DNA of 64,000 nt from Verrucomicrobiota bacterium. Lineage in GTDB: Bacteria > Verrucomicrobiota > Verrucomicrobiia > Chthoniobacterales > Terrimicrobiaceae. Made by a program: the position numbers and the translations under genes. The stretch is from positions 124,001-188,000 of the forward strand of contig JAFKMU010000036.1 in the NCBI GenBank assembly GCA_017305195.1, given 5' to 3'. Shown one piece after another: positions 19,593 through 29,700 of the stretch (the first letter of the stretch is position 1; every line of letters starts with the position of its first letter). The notes under the pieces are model-generated. The model did no database searches. It worked only from the letters and a program-made list of their open reading frames with translations, and was not told the DNA's origin.

Positions 19593-20480
19593 CTAGAAGG
19601 CCCTGCTGGTGGGGGTTTCCTCCCGGTAGGCCTTGGGAGTCTTTCCGATGCGGTTGAAGAACCACTTGGTGAAGTGGGAGGCTTGTTTGAAGCCGAGCTC
19701 ATAGCCGATCTCCTTGATCGAGAGCCCGGTGGATTCCAGCTTGCGGGTGGCGACGTCCTGACGCAGATGCTCCCAATACTCGCGGGTGGTGATGCCAAAC
19801 TCCCTCCAGTACAGCCGGTCCAGGTGTGCGCGGCCCAGGCCGGTCTCGCGCTGGAGCTGCACTCCCGGGAAGGGCTCTGCGAGCGGGCTGTCGTGCAGAA
19901 GCTGCGCGGCCCTCATCAAACGCTCGTCACTTAATCCTGCGTGGGCAAGGGAACGTCCCATCTGAGTCATGGCCTGGTGAAAGTCAATAAGCCACTGCTG
20001 GAAGCGCTGCTCAAACCGCAAAAAGACCGGGTAGTCGATTTGCTGCTCTGTCAGCTCCAGGCGCACCTTGGGGAAATGCCGATGGACGAGGCGGGTGAGG
20101 GCGGTGGCGCTTTTTTCCAGGCGGGGGAACTGGCTGGAGTTCAGGACGACAGCGTCGCGTCCCGAAAAAAGATTCTTTCCGGTTGGCCACTGGCATCGGA
20201 AGTGAACGGAGAGGATGCGTGCGTCGGGGGAGAATTCCTGCAGGGTCTTTCCCTGTGGAGAAACCATCCACTGGCCGGCATCGGCCTGCCAGACCTTTCC
20301 CTCCATCTCCATGCGCACCGAGCCCCGGCGGAGCAGCCACACCCAATACCCGAGGCTGTGATCCTGCCGCTCGCTGGTCGATCCGGCGGCGATCGTTCCC
20401 TCGTAGATCCATAGCAGTTCGGTGCGAAGGCTGGACCAGCGATACAGCGGGCTTTGCCAGTGGCGAGAGAGCAAATCCAT
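19593..20480 (-). CDS. AraC-family transcriptional regulator
   Basis: The 295-residue protein has an N-terminal beta-rich sensor of cupin type (about 20-130, with DHSLGYWVWLLRRGSVRM). A C-terminal pair of helix-turn-helix motifs follows: LQRETGLGRAHLDRLYWREFG, then LSIKEIGYELGFKQASHFTKWFFNRIGKTPKAYR. The latter is the AraC/XylS signature. It is transcribed divergently from the FAD oxidoreductase at 20528 with only 47 bases between. The gap contains two direct repeats suited to AraC-type binding. It probably activates the FAD oxidoreductase/GH42-like genes, and possibly the symporter, in response to a sugar. Confidence 0.92.
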   Translation of the reverse strand: MDLLSRHWQSPLYRWSSLRTELLWIYEGTIAAGSTSERQDHSLGYWVWLLRRGSVRMEMEGKVWQADAGQWMVSPQGKTLQEFSPDARILSVHFRCQWPTGKNLFSGRDAVVLNSSQFPRLEKSATALTRLVHRHFPKVRLELTEQQIDYPVFLRFEQRFQQWLIDFHQAMTQMGRSLAHAGLSDERLMRAAQLLHDSPLAEPFPGVQLQRETGLGRAHLDRLYWREFGITTREYWEHLRQDVATRKLESTGLSIKEIGYELGFKQASHFTKWFFNRIGKTPKAYREETPTSRAF

Positions 20481-20491
20481 GACTCAAAAAT

Positions 20492-20513
20492 GGATAACTA
20501 AATGTATAACTAA
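20492..20513 (+). promoter_or_regulatory. Direct repeat GGATAACTAA / GTATAACTAA, probable AraC-type operator
   Basis: Two near-identical 10-mers start 12 bases apart (20492-20501 and 20504-20513) in the AraC/FAD divergent gap. Direct repeats about one helical turn apart are typical of AraC-family sites. Confidence 0.5.
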
Positions 20514-20527
20514 GGCAAGCCTATGAA

Positions 20528-22150
20528 ATGGCCAGTTTTCGGGGCGCGATGGAGAATCCTCCCACTGTAGTGAAACCGGCTCCCCGTTACTTTTCTCCCG
20601 CGCCTCATGAGGCGGCATGCCTCTCGGCGGATATTTGCATCTATGGCGGCGTATCTGGCGGCGTGATCGCCGCGCTCGATGCCGCGTCTCGTGGATTGGC
20701 CGTGGTCCTGATCGAGCCAAGCGCCCATCTCGGGGGAATGACTGCGGGGGGCCTGGGCATGACGGACGTCGGTAACAAGTACGTAATCGGGGGCCTTTCC
20801 CGGGAGTTTTATCGCAGGGTGGGGCAACGTTACGGCGCCGTGGAGGAGTGGAGGTTTGAGCCGCATGTGGCGGAGGAAACCTTCGAGCAATGGTTGCTCG
20901 AGGAAAACGTCCGCGTTTTCAAGCGCCAGTTCATTGACGCCGTATCGAAGGAGGGAAATCGGATCGTGGCGATCCGCACGGTGAGCGGGATCGAGGTGAG
21001 GGCTGCTATGTTTATTGACGCATCCTACGAGGGGGATCTGCTCGCGCTGGCTGGCGTCTCACATTTCATCGGTCGGGAGGGCAATGCGCGCTACGATGAA
21101 ACGATCAATGGCGCTCAGATCGAGAGCGGGCACCAGTTTGAGGGGCCGGTCGACCCGTACGTCGTCCCGGGCGTCCCGGCGAGCGGGCTTCTCCCCGGCA
21201 TCGACCCGGACCCGGCGTTCGTGCCCGGGGCGGGCGACAAACGGGTGCAGGCCTACACCTTTCGCATGTGTCTCACGCAACGCGATGACATCCGCATGCC
21301 CTTCCCTCGGCCAGAGGCGTATGATGCATCCTGGTATATCCTGTTGAAACGCCATCTGGCCACGGGCTGGAACGAGGCATTTCAGAAATTCGACGAGATC
21401 CGTAATGGCAAGACGGATACAAACAACCACGGAGCGGTTTCCACGGATTTCATCGGGCAGAATCACCGGTGGGCTGCCAGCAGTTACGTCGAGCGCGAGC
21501 GCATTTTCCAGCAGCATGTCTCCTGGCAGCAGGGGCTCATGTGGTGTCTCGCGAACGATCCCGATGTGCCGGCGGCGATCCGCGACCCGATGAGTACGTG
21601 GGGATTGTGCGCCGACGAGTTTCCGGAAAGCGGGGGCTGGCCTCATGCCCTGTACGTGAGGGAGGGGCGACGGATGCTTTCCGGGTATGTGATGACCGAG
21701 CATCACTGCCGCGGCCGTCTCGTTGTGGAGGACTCCATCGGCATGGCGGCCTATGGGATGGACTCTCACCACTGCCGCCGCATGGTGCGAAACGGTGTGG
21801 TGGTCAATGAGGGGGATGTCCAGGTCGGAGGCATCCTGCCCTATCCGATCTCGTATCGAGCGATCGTGCCGCGCGAGGAGGAATGTGCCAATCTGCTCGT
21901 GCCGTTCTGTATTTCGGCTTCGCATATCGCATTTGGTTCGATCCGCATGGAGCCTGTCTTTATGACGCTCGGGCAGTCCGCAGCCATCGCGGCGGCGATC
22001 GCCATCGAGCTGGGAGTGCCGGTTCAACAGGTGCCGTACCCTGATTTGCGGGCGGCCCTGCTGGAGGCCGGGCAGGTCCTGAGCCGTCCGCCAGAAGCGA
22101 CTGCCTTTATCGTGGGTGTCACCGAGGCCGAGGCGCTGGCGCATTCGTAA
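20528..22150 (+). CDS. FAD-dependent oxidoreductase (FAD_oxidored family), copy 2
   Basis: The 540-residue protein has the flavin-binding sequence ADICIYGGVSGGVIAALDAASRG near residue 35, then EPSAHLGGMTAGGLGMTDVGN. The middle strand FIDASYEGDLLALAGVSHFIGRE and the C-terminal MEPVFMTLGQSAAIAAAIA complete the fold. It is about 70 residues shorter than copy 1 at 7751 and shares many blocks with it, so the two are paralogues. No signal peptide is visible. An alternative in-frame ATG occurs at 20549. A tiny overlapping frame (20523-20570, 15 codons) precedes it and is probably chance. The gene is under the divergent AraC regulator and followed by a GH42-like protein, so the substrate is likely a sugar derivative. 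Confidence 0.85.
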   Translation: MASFRGAMENPPTVVKPAPRYFSPAPHEAACLSADICIYGGVSGGVIAALDAASRGLAVVLIEPSAHLGGMTAGGLGMTDVGNKYVIGGLSREFYRRVGQRYGAVEEWRFEPHVAEETFEQWLLEENVRVFKRQFIDAVSKEGNRIVAIRTVSGIEVRAAMFIDASYEGDLLALAGVSHFIGREGNARYDETINGAQIESGHQFEGPVDPYVVPGVPASGLLPGIDPDPAFVPGAGDKRVQAYTFRMCLTQRDDIRMPFPRPEAYDASWYILLKRHLATGWNEAFQKFDEIRNGKTDTNNHGAVSTDFIGQNHRWAASSYVERERIFQQHVSWQQGLMWCLANDPDVPAAIRDPMSTWGLCADEFPESGGWPHALYVREGRRMLSGYVMTEHHCRGRLVVEDSIGMAAYGMDSHHCRRMVRNGVVVNEGDVQVGGILPYPISYRAIVPREEECANLLVPFCISASHIAFGSIRMEPVFMTLGQSAAIAAAIAIELGVPVQQVPYPDLRAALLEAGQVLSRPPEATAFIVGVTEAEALAHS

Positions 22151-22201
22151 GAAAAATCTCTTTCCAAAAAAGCTTCCCGCGGCCAAGGAAGGGTATCCCC
22201 T

Positions 22202-24286
22202 ATGCTCTTTAGTACCGAACGATGCGTAACCGGTCGCCGACCTGCTTTCATGGCGTGGTTTGGCAACTTCTTTGAGCCGTATTTCTCAAGCCGGGAGGCC
22301 GCGAGAAGTGGCATCGAAGACCTGAGGCGGCTGGGATTCAATTCGATCGTCCTTGATTCCAAGCTGTGGAGCGATTTCACGCATTTTTTTCGCACAGGAG
22401 AGGAGAGTCAATACGTGGCGATGCAGCGCTGCATCGCCCGGTGCTGCCGCGACAATGGCATGGGGGTATCCTTCCTGGCGTTGTTTGCCATCGGTGACAA
22501 TCTTTATCCGGAGATTTACGATCACCCTCCGGAGTTCGTCGACCAGCCGGTGGATTTCTGGCAGCAGCCTTATCGAGGCTATCGGCATTGGTCCGCAGCC
22601 CAGGCTGAGGAGCACGTGAGGCATTGCCTGGAGCTTTATCGCTTTATCGCCGGGGAGGCCGCCGCGATCGCCGCAGACGAGACCGGTCGCGAGAGGCTGC
22701 CCTTTTATTTCTATCACAGCCCGATTTTTTCACCGTCCTTCGATGAAGACGGGAGGAGCCATTATCTGGCATGGCTGCGTTCGCGGTACACGCTGGAGGA
22801 GCTCAATGACCGGTATGGCACGGCATTTCTCTCCCTGGATCAGATGGGTGCCGCCGACTATTGGACAAACCCCGCCGATCCGGCGGAGTCCAGCCGGTAC
22901 GTGCCCTCGACAGCGGATTACGAGGGCCGATCCGCTGCGATTCTGCGGTATGCCGACAATCAGGCGTACAAGCGCCAGGTGATGCGCGATTATTTTTCCC
23001 GGGTGGCGTCTCGCCTTAGGGATGAGGACCAGCGCTTCTATCTCTACGCGGCCTTGTCCCAGTGGAAGGTGTTTTTCAGCGATTATGTGCATATCCAGAA
23101 TCGCGGCTGGGATCTTTGGGACCTGGGAGAGATCCTGGACTCCCCCTCCTTTATTACGATGCCCATCGACAATCGCGGCTACATCGAGCCGTACGTAGTC
23201 CCATGTGAGATGGCGATGCTTCGGAGCGCGGCCCGGGACCGGGATTTCGTGGGATCATTGTTCCTCGGCCGCTACATGGCCAACGATATCTATGCTGTGT
23301 GCAGTCCGGTCGAGGTGATTGCGTCCGCTTTCGGCGCTGGAGCTACCGACCTGTATTTCTATGGGTATAACGGTCTGGATGACGGCGGAAACTTTGGCAA
23401 ATGGGATGTCCCGGAGAAGGACTCGCTGCGCCGGGCTCTGGATTGGTTTGCGGAGGTCCGGGAGATGGCTGGCCGGAGGGTCAAGACGCATCGGGTGGCG
23501 ATGATCTACCCATTTGCCTCCTATACGCTTTCCGCCCAGCCTACGGATACGAGGCAATACGACGCCTTCCGTGATGATTTTCTTGGCTGGTACCGGCAGC
23601 TGGCCGACCTGGGACTCAACCCCGATATCATTCACCCAGCGCACTCCGGTGCGCTCACCTCTTACGATTGCGTGGTCGTGCCCGCAGATCCCCACTACTG
23701 GGCGATGAGGGACGATGCATTTGAAGGGAGACTGCGTGCCTACGTGGAAAACGGGGGCCTGCTCCTGCATGGAATGGCGGAGGCGGTTCATCACGCTTTT
23801 GCGATGGAAGTTCATCCGCATCGGGCGGATTCGTTCGGTTGGGAGGAAAAGGTGGTCACCGGCTCGCCGGGGTTTGTTTCCTATGACTCCGGTGACGTCC
23901 AGGCGCGTTATCTTGGCGATGGCAAGGCGGTCTACGCGATCCATCGCTTCGGTCGGGGAGCAGTGCATTCCTTCGGATTCCATTACGGCGCTGCGTATGC
24001 CAGCCGGGAGCACCTGCCTGTGGCCCGGGAGTACAAAAAAGAAAATCACTATCCTCTCACAATCATCGGCCGCACTCCGGTGGAGCGTGCCCTGGCTGAA
24101 GCGGGAATCGCTGATCGAAGGAGGAGAGGCATCGAGACCATCCAATTTGAACGCGGAATGCTGGTGATCAATCATACTCCGTACACGGTGCTGGTGGAGG
24201 CCCCGTCTGGACGATGGCTGAGCACGTTTGAAGGCTTCGATGGCTCGCACCTGCCGGGTCGGCACGCGGCGTTCCTGCTCGGATAA
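22202..24286 (+). CDS. GH42-like glycoside hydrolase
   Basis: The 694-residue protein lacks a signal peptide. The N-terminal half is a TIM-barrel type domain with features of GH42 beta-galactosidases: a strand-helix start (FFEPYFSSREAARSGIEDLRRLGFNSIVL) and the segment YLAWLRSRYTLEELNDRYGTAF, where GH42 proteins have a similar 'YGTIEELNRAWGT' block. Residues from about 430 form a trimerisation-like flavodoxin fold (RVAMIYPFASYTLS ... YVENGGLLLHGMAEAVHHAF) followed by a small beta domain. Catalytic glutamates cannot be assigned confidently, so substrate specificity is open. It has an AAGGAAGGG ribosome site ahead of ATG 22202 and lies downstream of the FAD oxidoreductase, probably in one operon. 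Confidence 0.6.
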   Translation: MLFSTERCVTGRRPAFMAWFGNFFEPYFSSREAARSGIEDLRRLGFNSIVLDSKLWSDFTHFFRTGEESQYVAMQRCIARCCRDNGMGVSFLALFAIGDNLYPEIYDHPPEFVDQPVDFWQQPYRGYRHWSAAQAEEHVRHCLELYRFIAGEAAAIAADETGRERLPFYFYHSPIFSPSFDEDGRSHYLAWLRSRYTLEELNDRYGTAFLSLDQMGAADYWTNPADPAESSRYVPSTADYEGRSAAILRYADNQAYKRQVMRDYFSRVASRLRDEDQRFYLYAALSQWKVFFSDYVHIQNRGWDLWDLGEILDSPSFITMPIDNRGYIEPYVVPCEMAMLRSAARDRDFVGSLFLGRYMANDIYAVCSPVEVIASAFGAGATDLYFYGYNGLDDGGNFGKWDVPEKDSLRRALDWFAEVREMAGRRVKTHRVAMIYPFASYTLSAQPTDTRQYDAFRDDFLGWYRQLADLGLNPDIIHPAHSGALTSYDCVVVPADPHYWAMRDDAFEGRLRAYVENGGLLLHGMAEAVHHAFAMEVHPHRADSFGWEEKVVTGSPGFVSYDSGDVQARYLGDGKAVYAIHRFGRGAVHSFGFHYGAAYASREHLPVAREYKKENHYPLTIIGRTPVERALAEAGIADRRRRGIETIQFERGMLVINHTPYTVLVEAPSGRWLSTFEGFDGSHLPGRHAAFLLG

Positions 24287-24351
24287 AAGACGGCTTTCGC
24301 TCCGATGAAAGCGGCGCGGAGGAACTGGATTTGCCTAAGGGCGGTATAAAA

Positions 24352-24377
24352 CTGTAGCCGCTGGTCGGCGGCTACAG
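24352..24377 (-). terminator. Rho-independent terminator of the sodium:solute symporter gene
   Basis: A perfect 10-bp stem (CTGTAGCCGC / GCGGCTACAG) with a 6-base loop lies between two convergent genes. Read on the minus strand, the stem is followed by TTTTATACC, a T-tract after the symporter stop at 24392. It may also slow plus-strand transcription. Confidence 0.75.
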
Positions 24378-24391
24378 ATTCTAAAGTGGCT

Positions 24392-26458
24392 CTATGGCCT
24401 GGAGCGCAGTTCCTCCCGGGCCGCTTTCACCTCGCCAGAGCTGGCGTGGATTTCATCGAGATTCTGGTGATCCACCACGAAGCCGTCGTCCGAGGCAGTC
24501 GACTTATGGTGCCGCAGGCGCTGGAATAGGGCGCGGATATCATGCAGGCCGCCCCATGTGAACCAGACGCTGGTGACCAGGGTGATGAAGATCGGGATGC
24601 CGATGCCGGCGACGTGCCAGAATCCCGACCACCATGCGAGCGGCCACGGGCTGATGATGTTCCAAACCGTGCCGACCAGGAACACGACGGACCAGCTCAT
24701 GCTCCAGCCGAAGAGCGCGCCGGCGATCAGCTTGTCTTTCGGTGAGTATTCGCTGTCGATGCCGATGACTTTCAGCCAGAAGCTGCGTCGTTGCGGAGCT
24801 GGGTCGAGAGAGACCGTTTTGGTTTCGGGTTGGGTGATCGCGTACCGGCCGCGATGGAGCATTTTCTCCAGGTTGAAATCCTCCTTATGGGTAAGGAGCG
24901 AAACGGCCACATATACGATGATGGCCGCCAGCATGGCGCAGAACGAAATCTGGATGCCGTTCAGCGGGAAGTGACCGTTTGAGATCGTGCGCAGGATGAT
25001 GCCCGTGACGGAAAGAATCGAGCCGGTGAGCAGTCCAGCCCATGCGCCCCCGGTCGTGCCTTTCTTCCAGTAAAGCCCGCCAATGATCGCGGAACCGGCT
25101 CCGCCTACATAGATGGCCGTCGTGACCGCCCACCACATGAAGATATATTCCGTTTGTCGGAAGAGTGAGCCAAAGATAAAGGCAAACAGCGCCACGCCGA
25201 TGATGCCGAGGCGCAAGGCCCGGATGTGATTCTTTGGGGAGAACGGCTTCCGGCGCAGCGGCATCACCACGTCTTGCACAAAGATGCTGCCCCAGGAATG
25301 GAGGTGGGTGGAGTCGCCGCCAAAAACTCCCATCAGGAGGATCGCGATGAGCATTCCTTTCACGCCAGCCGGGAGAAATTCCGACAGCGCTGCAGGGACG
25401 GTCATTTGCTTTTGGATCTGCGGAGACTCAAGATGCGAGATGACCTCATGCGCTGGCGCGGCCGCTTCCGCATACTTCGGGTCATTCAGGAAGGTCACCG
25501 CGCACACTGCCAGCAGCACGACGACCGAGGTCTTGCCCATTTCTCGCCATGCTCCCAGCACTCCGGCCATTCGCCCCTCATGGGGAGTGATTGCCGCCGT
25601 GTTGTAGGAACCGGCGTTCTGCCATGCCATGCGGCCGTAGATGGTCACGGCAAGCCCCATGAGAACGTACCAAAGATTGAAATCCGAAAGCCCGAATGAG
25701 TCGAAGGGATTCAGCCGGGACTTTCCAGGTTCGGCCACGGCCAGGGTGTTGCTGATGTCCTGCCAGCTGAAGAGCACGAGCAGCGTGGCGATGATGACGA
25801 GGTAAAAAACCTGGGACAGGATACCCTCCACGCAATCTGTCACCATCACGGTGATAAACCCGCCGGCGAGGGTGATGAACAGCGTGATGATGAGAAAGAG
25901 CGCCATCAGGAGGATGAAGGTCTCGATCTTGAAGACACCCACGTGCACCGTCTGCGGCAGACCGAAGAAGAAGACCATGCACCGGGCTCCAACAGCGGGA
26001 ATGATGCCGAAATTGGCGATGCCGGCGAGAAAGGCAAGACCGCCATTGAAGATGCGGAAGCTCCGGCTGTATCGAACCTCAAAGAACTGTGCCAGCGTGA
26101 GGCAGCGTGTTTCCCGGAACCGGTAAGTCACCCATCCCATAATGGTGAAAATCAGCATCACCGGAGCGGAAAGCCACCCCCACCAGGTGAGGGAAAATCC
26201 CGAGACGGCCACCCGCTCAAACATCGCGACGAAAACGACTGCTCCGGCGCCCATTTCCGTGCTGGCCACGGCCAGGAGATAACGGCCTGCCAGTCGGCTG
26301 CCCGACATGAAGTCCGCCACGCTTTTCATGTAGCGGCGGGCGAACGCTCCGATGGAAATCACTATCCCCAGAGACAAGCCAATGAACAGCCAGTCCGCCA
26401 ACTGGAGCGAGGAGGCTAACGGCAGAGAGCTGAGGGATTGAGCGGTTGGGGCAGGCAT
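24392..26458 (-). CDS. Sodium:solute symporter (SSS family)
   Basis: The 688-residue integral membrane protein has many hydrophobic segments from about residue 20 (LADWLFIGLSLGIVISIGAFA). It contains the SSS-type helix 2-3 region SVADFMSGSRLAGRYLLAVASTEMGAGAVVFVAMF. The family couples sodium entry to uptake of sugars, amino acids or other solutes. The length exceeds the usual 500-600 residues because of extra C-terminal helices and a hydrophilic cytoplasmic tail of about 50 residues. Convergent with the GH42-like gene and close to an AraC regulator, so import of the sugar released by the neighbouring enzymes is likely. Two TATACC direct repeats 10 bases apart lie just upstream of its start. 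Confidence 0.9.
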   Translation of the reverse strand: MPAPTAQSLSSLPLASSLQLADWLFIGLSLGIVISIGAFARRYMKSVADFMSGSRLAGRYLLAVASTEMGAGAVVFVAMFERVAVSGFSLTWWGWLSAPVMLIFTIMGWVTYRFRETRCLTLAQFFEVRYSRSFRIFNGGLAFLAGIANFGIIPAVGARCMVFFFGLPQTVHVGVFKIETFILLMALFLIITLFITLAGGFITVMVTDCVEGILSQVFYLVIIATLLVLFSWQDISNTLAVAEPGKSRLNPFDSFGLSDFNLWYVLMGLAVTIYGRMAWQNAGSYNTAAITPHEGRMAGVLGAWREMGKTSVVVLLAVCAVTFLNDPKYAEAAAPAHEVISHLESPQIQKQMTVPAALSEFLPAGVKGMLIAILLMGVFGGDSTHLHSWGSIFVQDVVMPLRRKPFSPKNHIRALRLGIIGVALFAFIFGSLFRQTEYIFMWWAVTTAIYVGGAGSAIIGGLYWKKGTTGGAWAGLLTGSILSVTGIILRTISNGHFPLNGIQISFCAMLAAIIVYVAVSLLTHKEDFNLEKMLHRGRYAITQPETKTVSLDPAPQRRSFWLKVIGIDSEYSPKDKLIAGALFGWSMSWSVVFLVGTVWNIISPWPLAWWSGFWHVAGIGIPIFITLVTSVWFTWGGLHDIRALFQRLRHHKSTASDDGFVVDHQNLDEIHASSGEVKAAREELRSRP

Positions 26459-26797
26459 GGAGCAGGGGTTATACCGAGCTATACCTGCGCCATTTTGGGG
26501 AACAACAGGTTATTGCCGGAAGTCAAAAAAGGATAACGTTTTATTGAATGCGATATCCCGTGATCTGTGAAAGCGATGCTCGCGAGGGGAGCTTTTTGCA
26601 AGCACCAGGCGTGGCGCTGGGGAGCAAGGGCGGCCTGCTGGAAAAAATCCGCGGATGCTGAAGCGTTTTGGGGCGATGGGAGAAGTCAATAGCTAAGGAA
26701 ATGCCCCGCCTCCCTGTCGCCTTTATGTCGGAGCTCTTTCTCTCGACGTCGTATTTGGATAACGAAAAATGAAAGCCGGAGCAGAGGTGAGTCTTGA
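26459..26797. promoter_or_regulatory. Divergent intergenic region, symporter / large glycosidase
   Basis: No gene seen. The symporter side holds two TATACC direct repeats (26470-26475, 26480-26485), which read on the minus strand include GTATAAC, the core of one AraC-site repeat at 20504. GGATAACG occurs at 26531. Near the glycosidase, TTGGATAACGAAAAATG (26755-26771) matches 16 of 17 bases of a site upstream of the cassette D gene (12545-12561). The middle, about 26575-26700, shows no recognisable structure. Confidence 0.45.
26784..26790 (+). promoter_or_regulatory. Strong Shine-Dalgarno GAGGTGA for GTG start 26798
   Basis: GAGGTGA lies 7 bases before GTG 26798 and matches the 16S anti-SD over seven bases. 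This supports the GTG start over the later ATGs at 26804, 26840 and 26843. Confidence 0.55.
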
Positions 26798-29700
26798 GTG
26801 GAGATGCTGCAAAATCGAGAATGCCAGCGTCCTCTCCCGATGATGGCTATCTTTTCCCGTTCCCTTTGGCTTGGCGGTTTGTCGCTGGTTTGCTGTGCAG
26901 TTTTTTCGGCATTCGCCGCCGATACGAAAAGTGCGCCGATCGAGGTGCGGCTGGATGATTTTGCTCATGGAGGCCTTGATTGGATCTTTAGCAAAGGCAA
27001 TGAATTTCCCGGAGCAAAGGGAGAGCTGGTCCTGGCGGAAGGTGGCGGTGAGGGCGGCGGCTCCGCACTGAAGCTCTCGGTCGATCTTTCCGGGGGAGGA
27101 AAGTATGTGGGGCTGGGAAAGATGCTTCCCACCTGGGATTTGCGCGACACGCTGATGCTCAGGATGAAGATCAAGACGGCAGACATCAGGAACCTGACCT
27201 TTCGTCTCACGGATGCAAGCAACCAGACCCACCAGACGAAAAACATCCCCCTCCAGGCAGACGGGCAGTGGCACGACTATGAGTTTCCCATTGGCAAGCT
27301 CTCGGGCGGGGAGCACTGGGGCGGAGCGAATGATGGAAAGTGGCACGGTCCGGCCAAGCAGGTATTCCTTAGCATCACCGAGCATGCACTCCCGGAATCT
27401 CGAAAGGGCGAAATCCTCTTCAGCGATCTCCGTGCGGAGGTGCTCCCCGTAGGCGACTTGCCGGCGGTCAGCTATCTGAGCGAAAGTTTTGACTCATCCC
27501 TTCCGGATGGCTGGGTGTCCAAGGGTGATGTCGCGATATCCAGGGACGACAAGTTTGGGGGCGAGGCTTCCGTCGTCCTGAGGCGAGACCGGGAGCACTT
27601 CGATGCCGAGACTTCTCTGACGAGTCCGGGCATACCGGTGCGCGACGGACGCGCGGAGTTCGCCGGAGCTTTCAAGTCCGACCTGGAGTCGCCGGATGCC
27701 TCATTCAATGCGTCGATCGAGATCGTCGCCCTTGATGGCGCTGGGAACGCCCTGGATACGGTGAAGCTGGCCAGCATCTCCGGAAAATCAAACTGGACGC
27801 CGGTCAGGAAGCCGCTCTCCTTTCCCCTTGGAACCATGGCGGCGCAATTGCGGGTGCAGCTTAACAAGGCCGTGGGAAGCTTCCGCGGTGATGAGATTAG
27901 TCTTTCGGCGCCGGAGATCAAATTCGCCCCGCGTAATCCTGTGAGGCGGGTTCTAATCAAATCGAACGAAGTCGGAAATATGCTTTTTCCCGGACAGCCG
28001 GCATCTTTTGATGTCACGGTCCAGTCGGCGAAGCCGCTCGATGAGGCCCATCAAAAAATCGTCGCCTGGATTACGGATTATTGGGGTGCTGAGCAATCTG
28101 CTCCGAAGACCTATGCCCTGGAGGGCGCAGCCCGGGACAAGGACCTCTATCAAAGCAAGGTTGTGATCGATCTCAGTGATTTCAAGCCGGAGGTCGGCAA
28201 GTATTACGAGTTGCGTACGCTTATGGACAGCGGGGTGGGAGATCCTGTGAAAGAATCGAGCGCCTTTGTGTTTTTGCCGGAGGCGGCTGCCAAGAAGTAC
28301 ACGTGGAAGGAAATCCCCTTTAGCAGCAGAAACTGGGACAATAGACTTCCTCCCTACATCACTCTTAGCGATCGAATCGGCATCCGCCTTGCGGGCGTCT
28401 GGGGAGGGTGGAAGGCGGAACCTCCGTATAAACCGAGCGCGCCGAAACTTGAGCTCGTGAAGCAGCTTGGCATGACCATGCTGACCCGCACGCCGATCGT
28501 GGCCGTCGAGCATCACCGCGAGGGCTATGAAAAATACACGGATGATGTGTTGCGAGCGGGGATGGCGGAGTTTTTTGACAAATTTGGCAAAGACAATGAA
28601 TTCGTCGTCACGCTGGGGAACGAGCCTCAGCAGACAGGGCCGACCGTTGAGCGGAATGTGGCCCTGTACAAGCTGATGTATGACGAGGTGAAAAAGCTCT
28701 CTCCGCAGACCTTTGTCGTGGGCACCTCGGTGGGTCCGGCTGAGGAGTATTTCAAGCTCGGCTTCCAGAAATACAGCGACGCGGTGGATTTTCACACCTA
28801 TGAGGATAGCAAAGGGCTGCGCGACATCTTTGCCAAGTACCAGGAGTTGTTTGCCAAGTATGGCGGCAAGCAGCCGATCTGGGCGACCGAGATGGGGCTC
28901 AACGCCCAGGGATTGTCGCGTCGTGTCGTGGCTTCCGAGCTGATCAAAAAGTTTTCCTGGTTCTTCAGTTTCGGCGGTGAAAACGGATCCTGGTTTGGAG
29001 TTTGCTTTCCCGATCGCGACGGGAGGTTGCGAGGTTCTTCAGAAGATGCCTTCAACCTCTTTGACGGTCTGTTCGGCAACTACAGCCCGAGGCTGGATGC
29101 CGTAGCCTACTACAATATGGTCAACGGCATCTGCATCAAGAAGTTTGCCGATCATCGGGAGTATGAGGACGGCCTCCAGTCTTTCCTTTTCCTCGATAAG
29201 GATGGCGAGAACCTCCAGATCCTCTGGAAGGACCATGGCGCGCGGGATATCCGTCTCCCTCTGAATGCGGAAGGCCCGGTCAAGCTGACCCGCATCGATG
29301 GCACCAGCGCGACCCTGCAGGTGTCGGGCAAGGGCATCGACCTTCGCGTCGGCGAGGACCCGATCCTGTTGAGCTACAAAGGCGCGCAAAAGTCGTTGCC
29401 GGAGAAACTCCCGGCCGCCGAGGTGCGCTTGCTCTCCGCTCCGGAAAAGATCGTGCGAGGGGAGACGTTTTCCGTGAGCGTGGAGGCCCCCGCCGAGAAG
29501 GGGCTCGCTCTCAGCCTTCCGCCCGGGTGGCGGGCAACCCCCCTCATTTCAAAGGGCGGTATTTTCTCTTCCGAGATCACCGCGCCAGCAGATACCGACG
29601 CCCGATATGTTCCGATCCGGTTCCTCCAGAAAAGCGGAGACCTAGATTTCGTGGTGCCGGTGCAGGGACAGGTGTCCGGTGAGATGATGGCGACGGTTAT

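Noticed and set aside
20523..20570. 15-codon leader-like frame before the second FAD oxidoreductase
   Set aside because: No regulatory amino acid run or attenuator hairpin; overlaps the real start in another frame, so probably chance.
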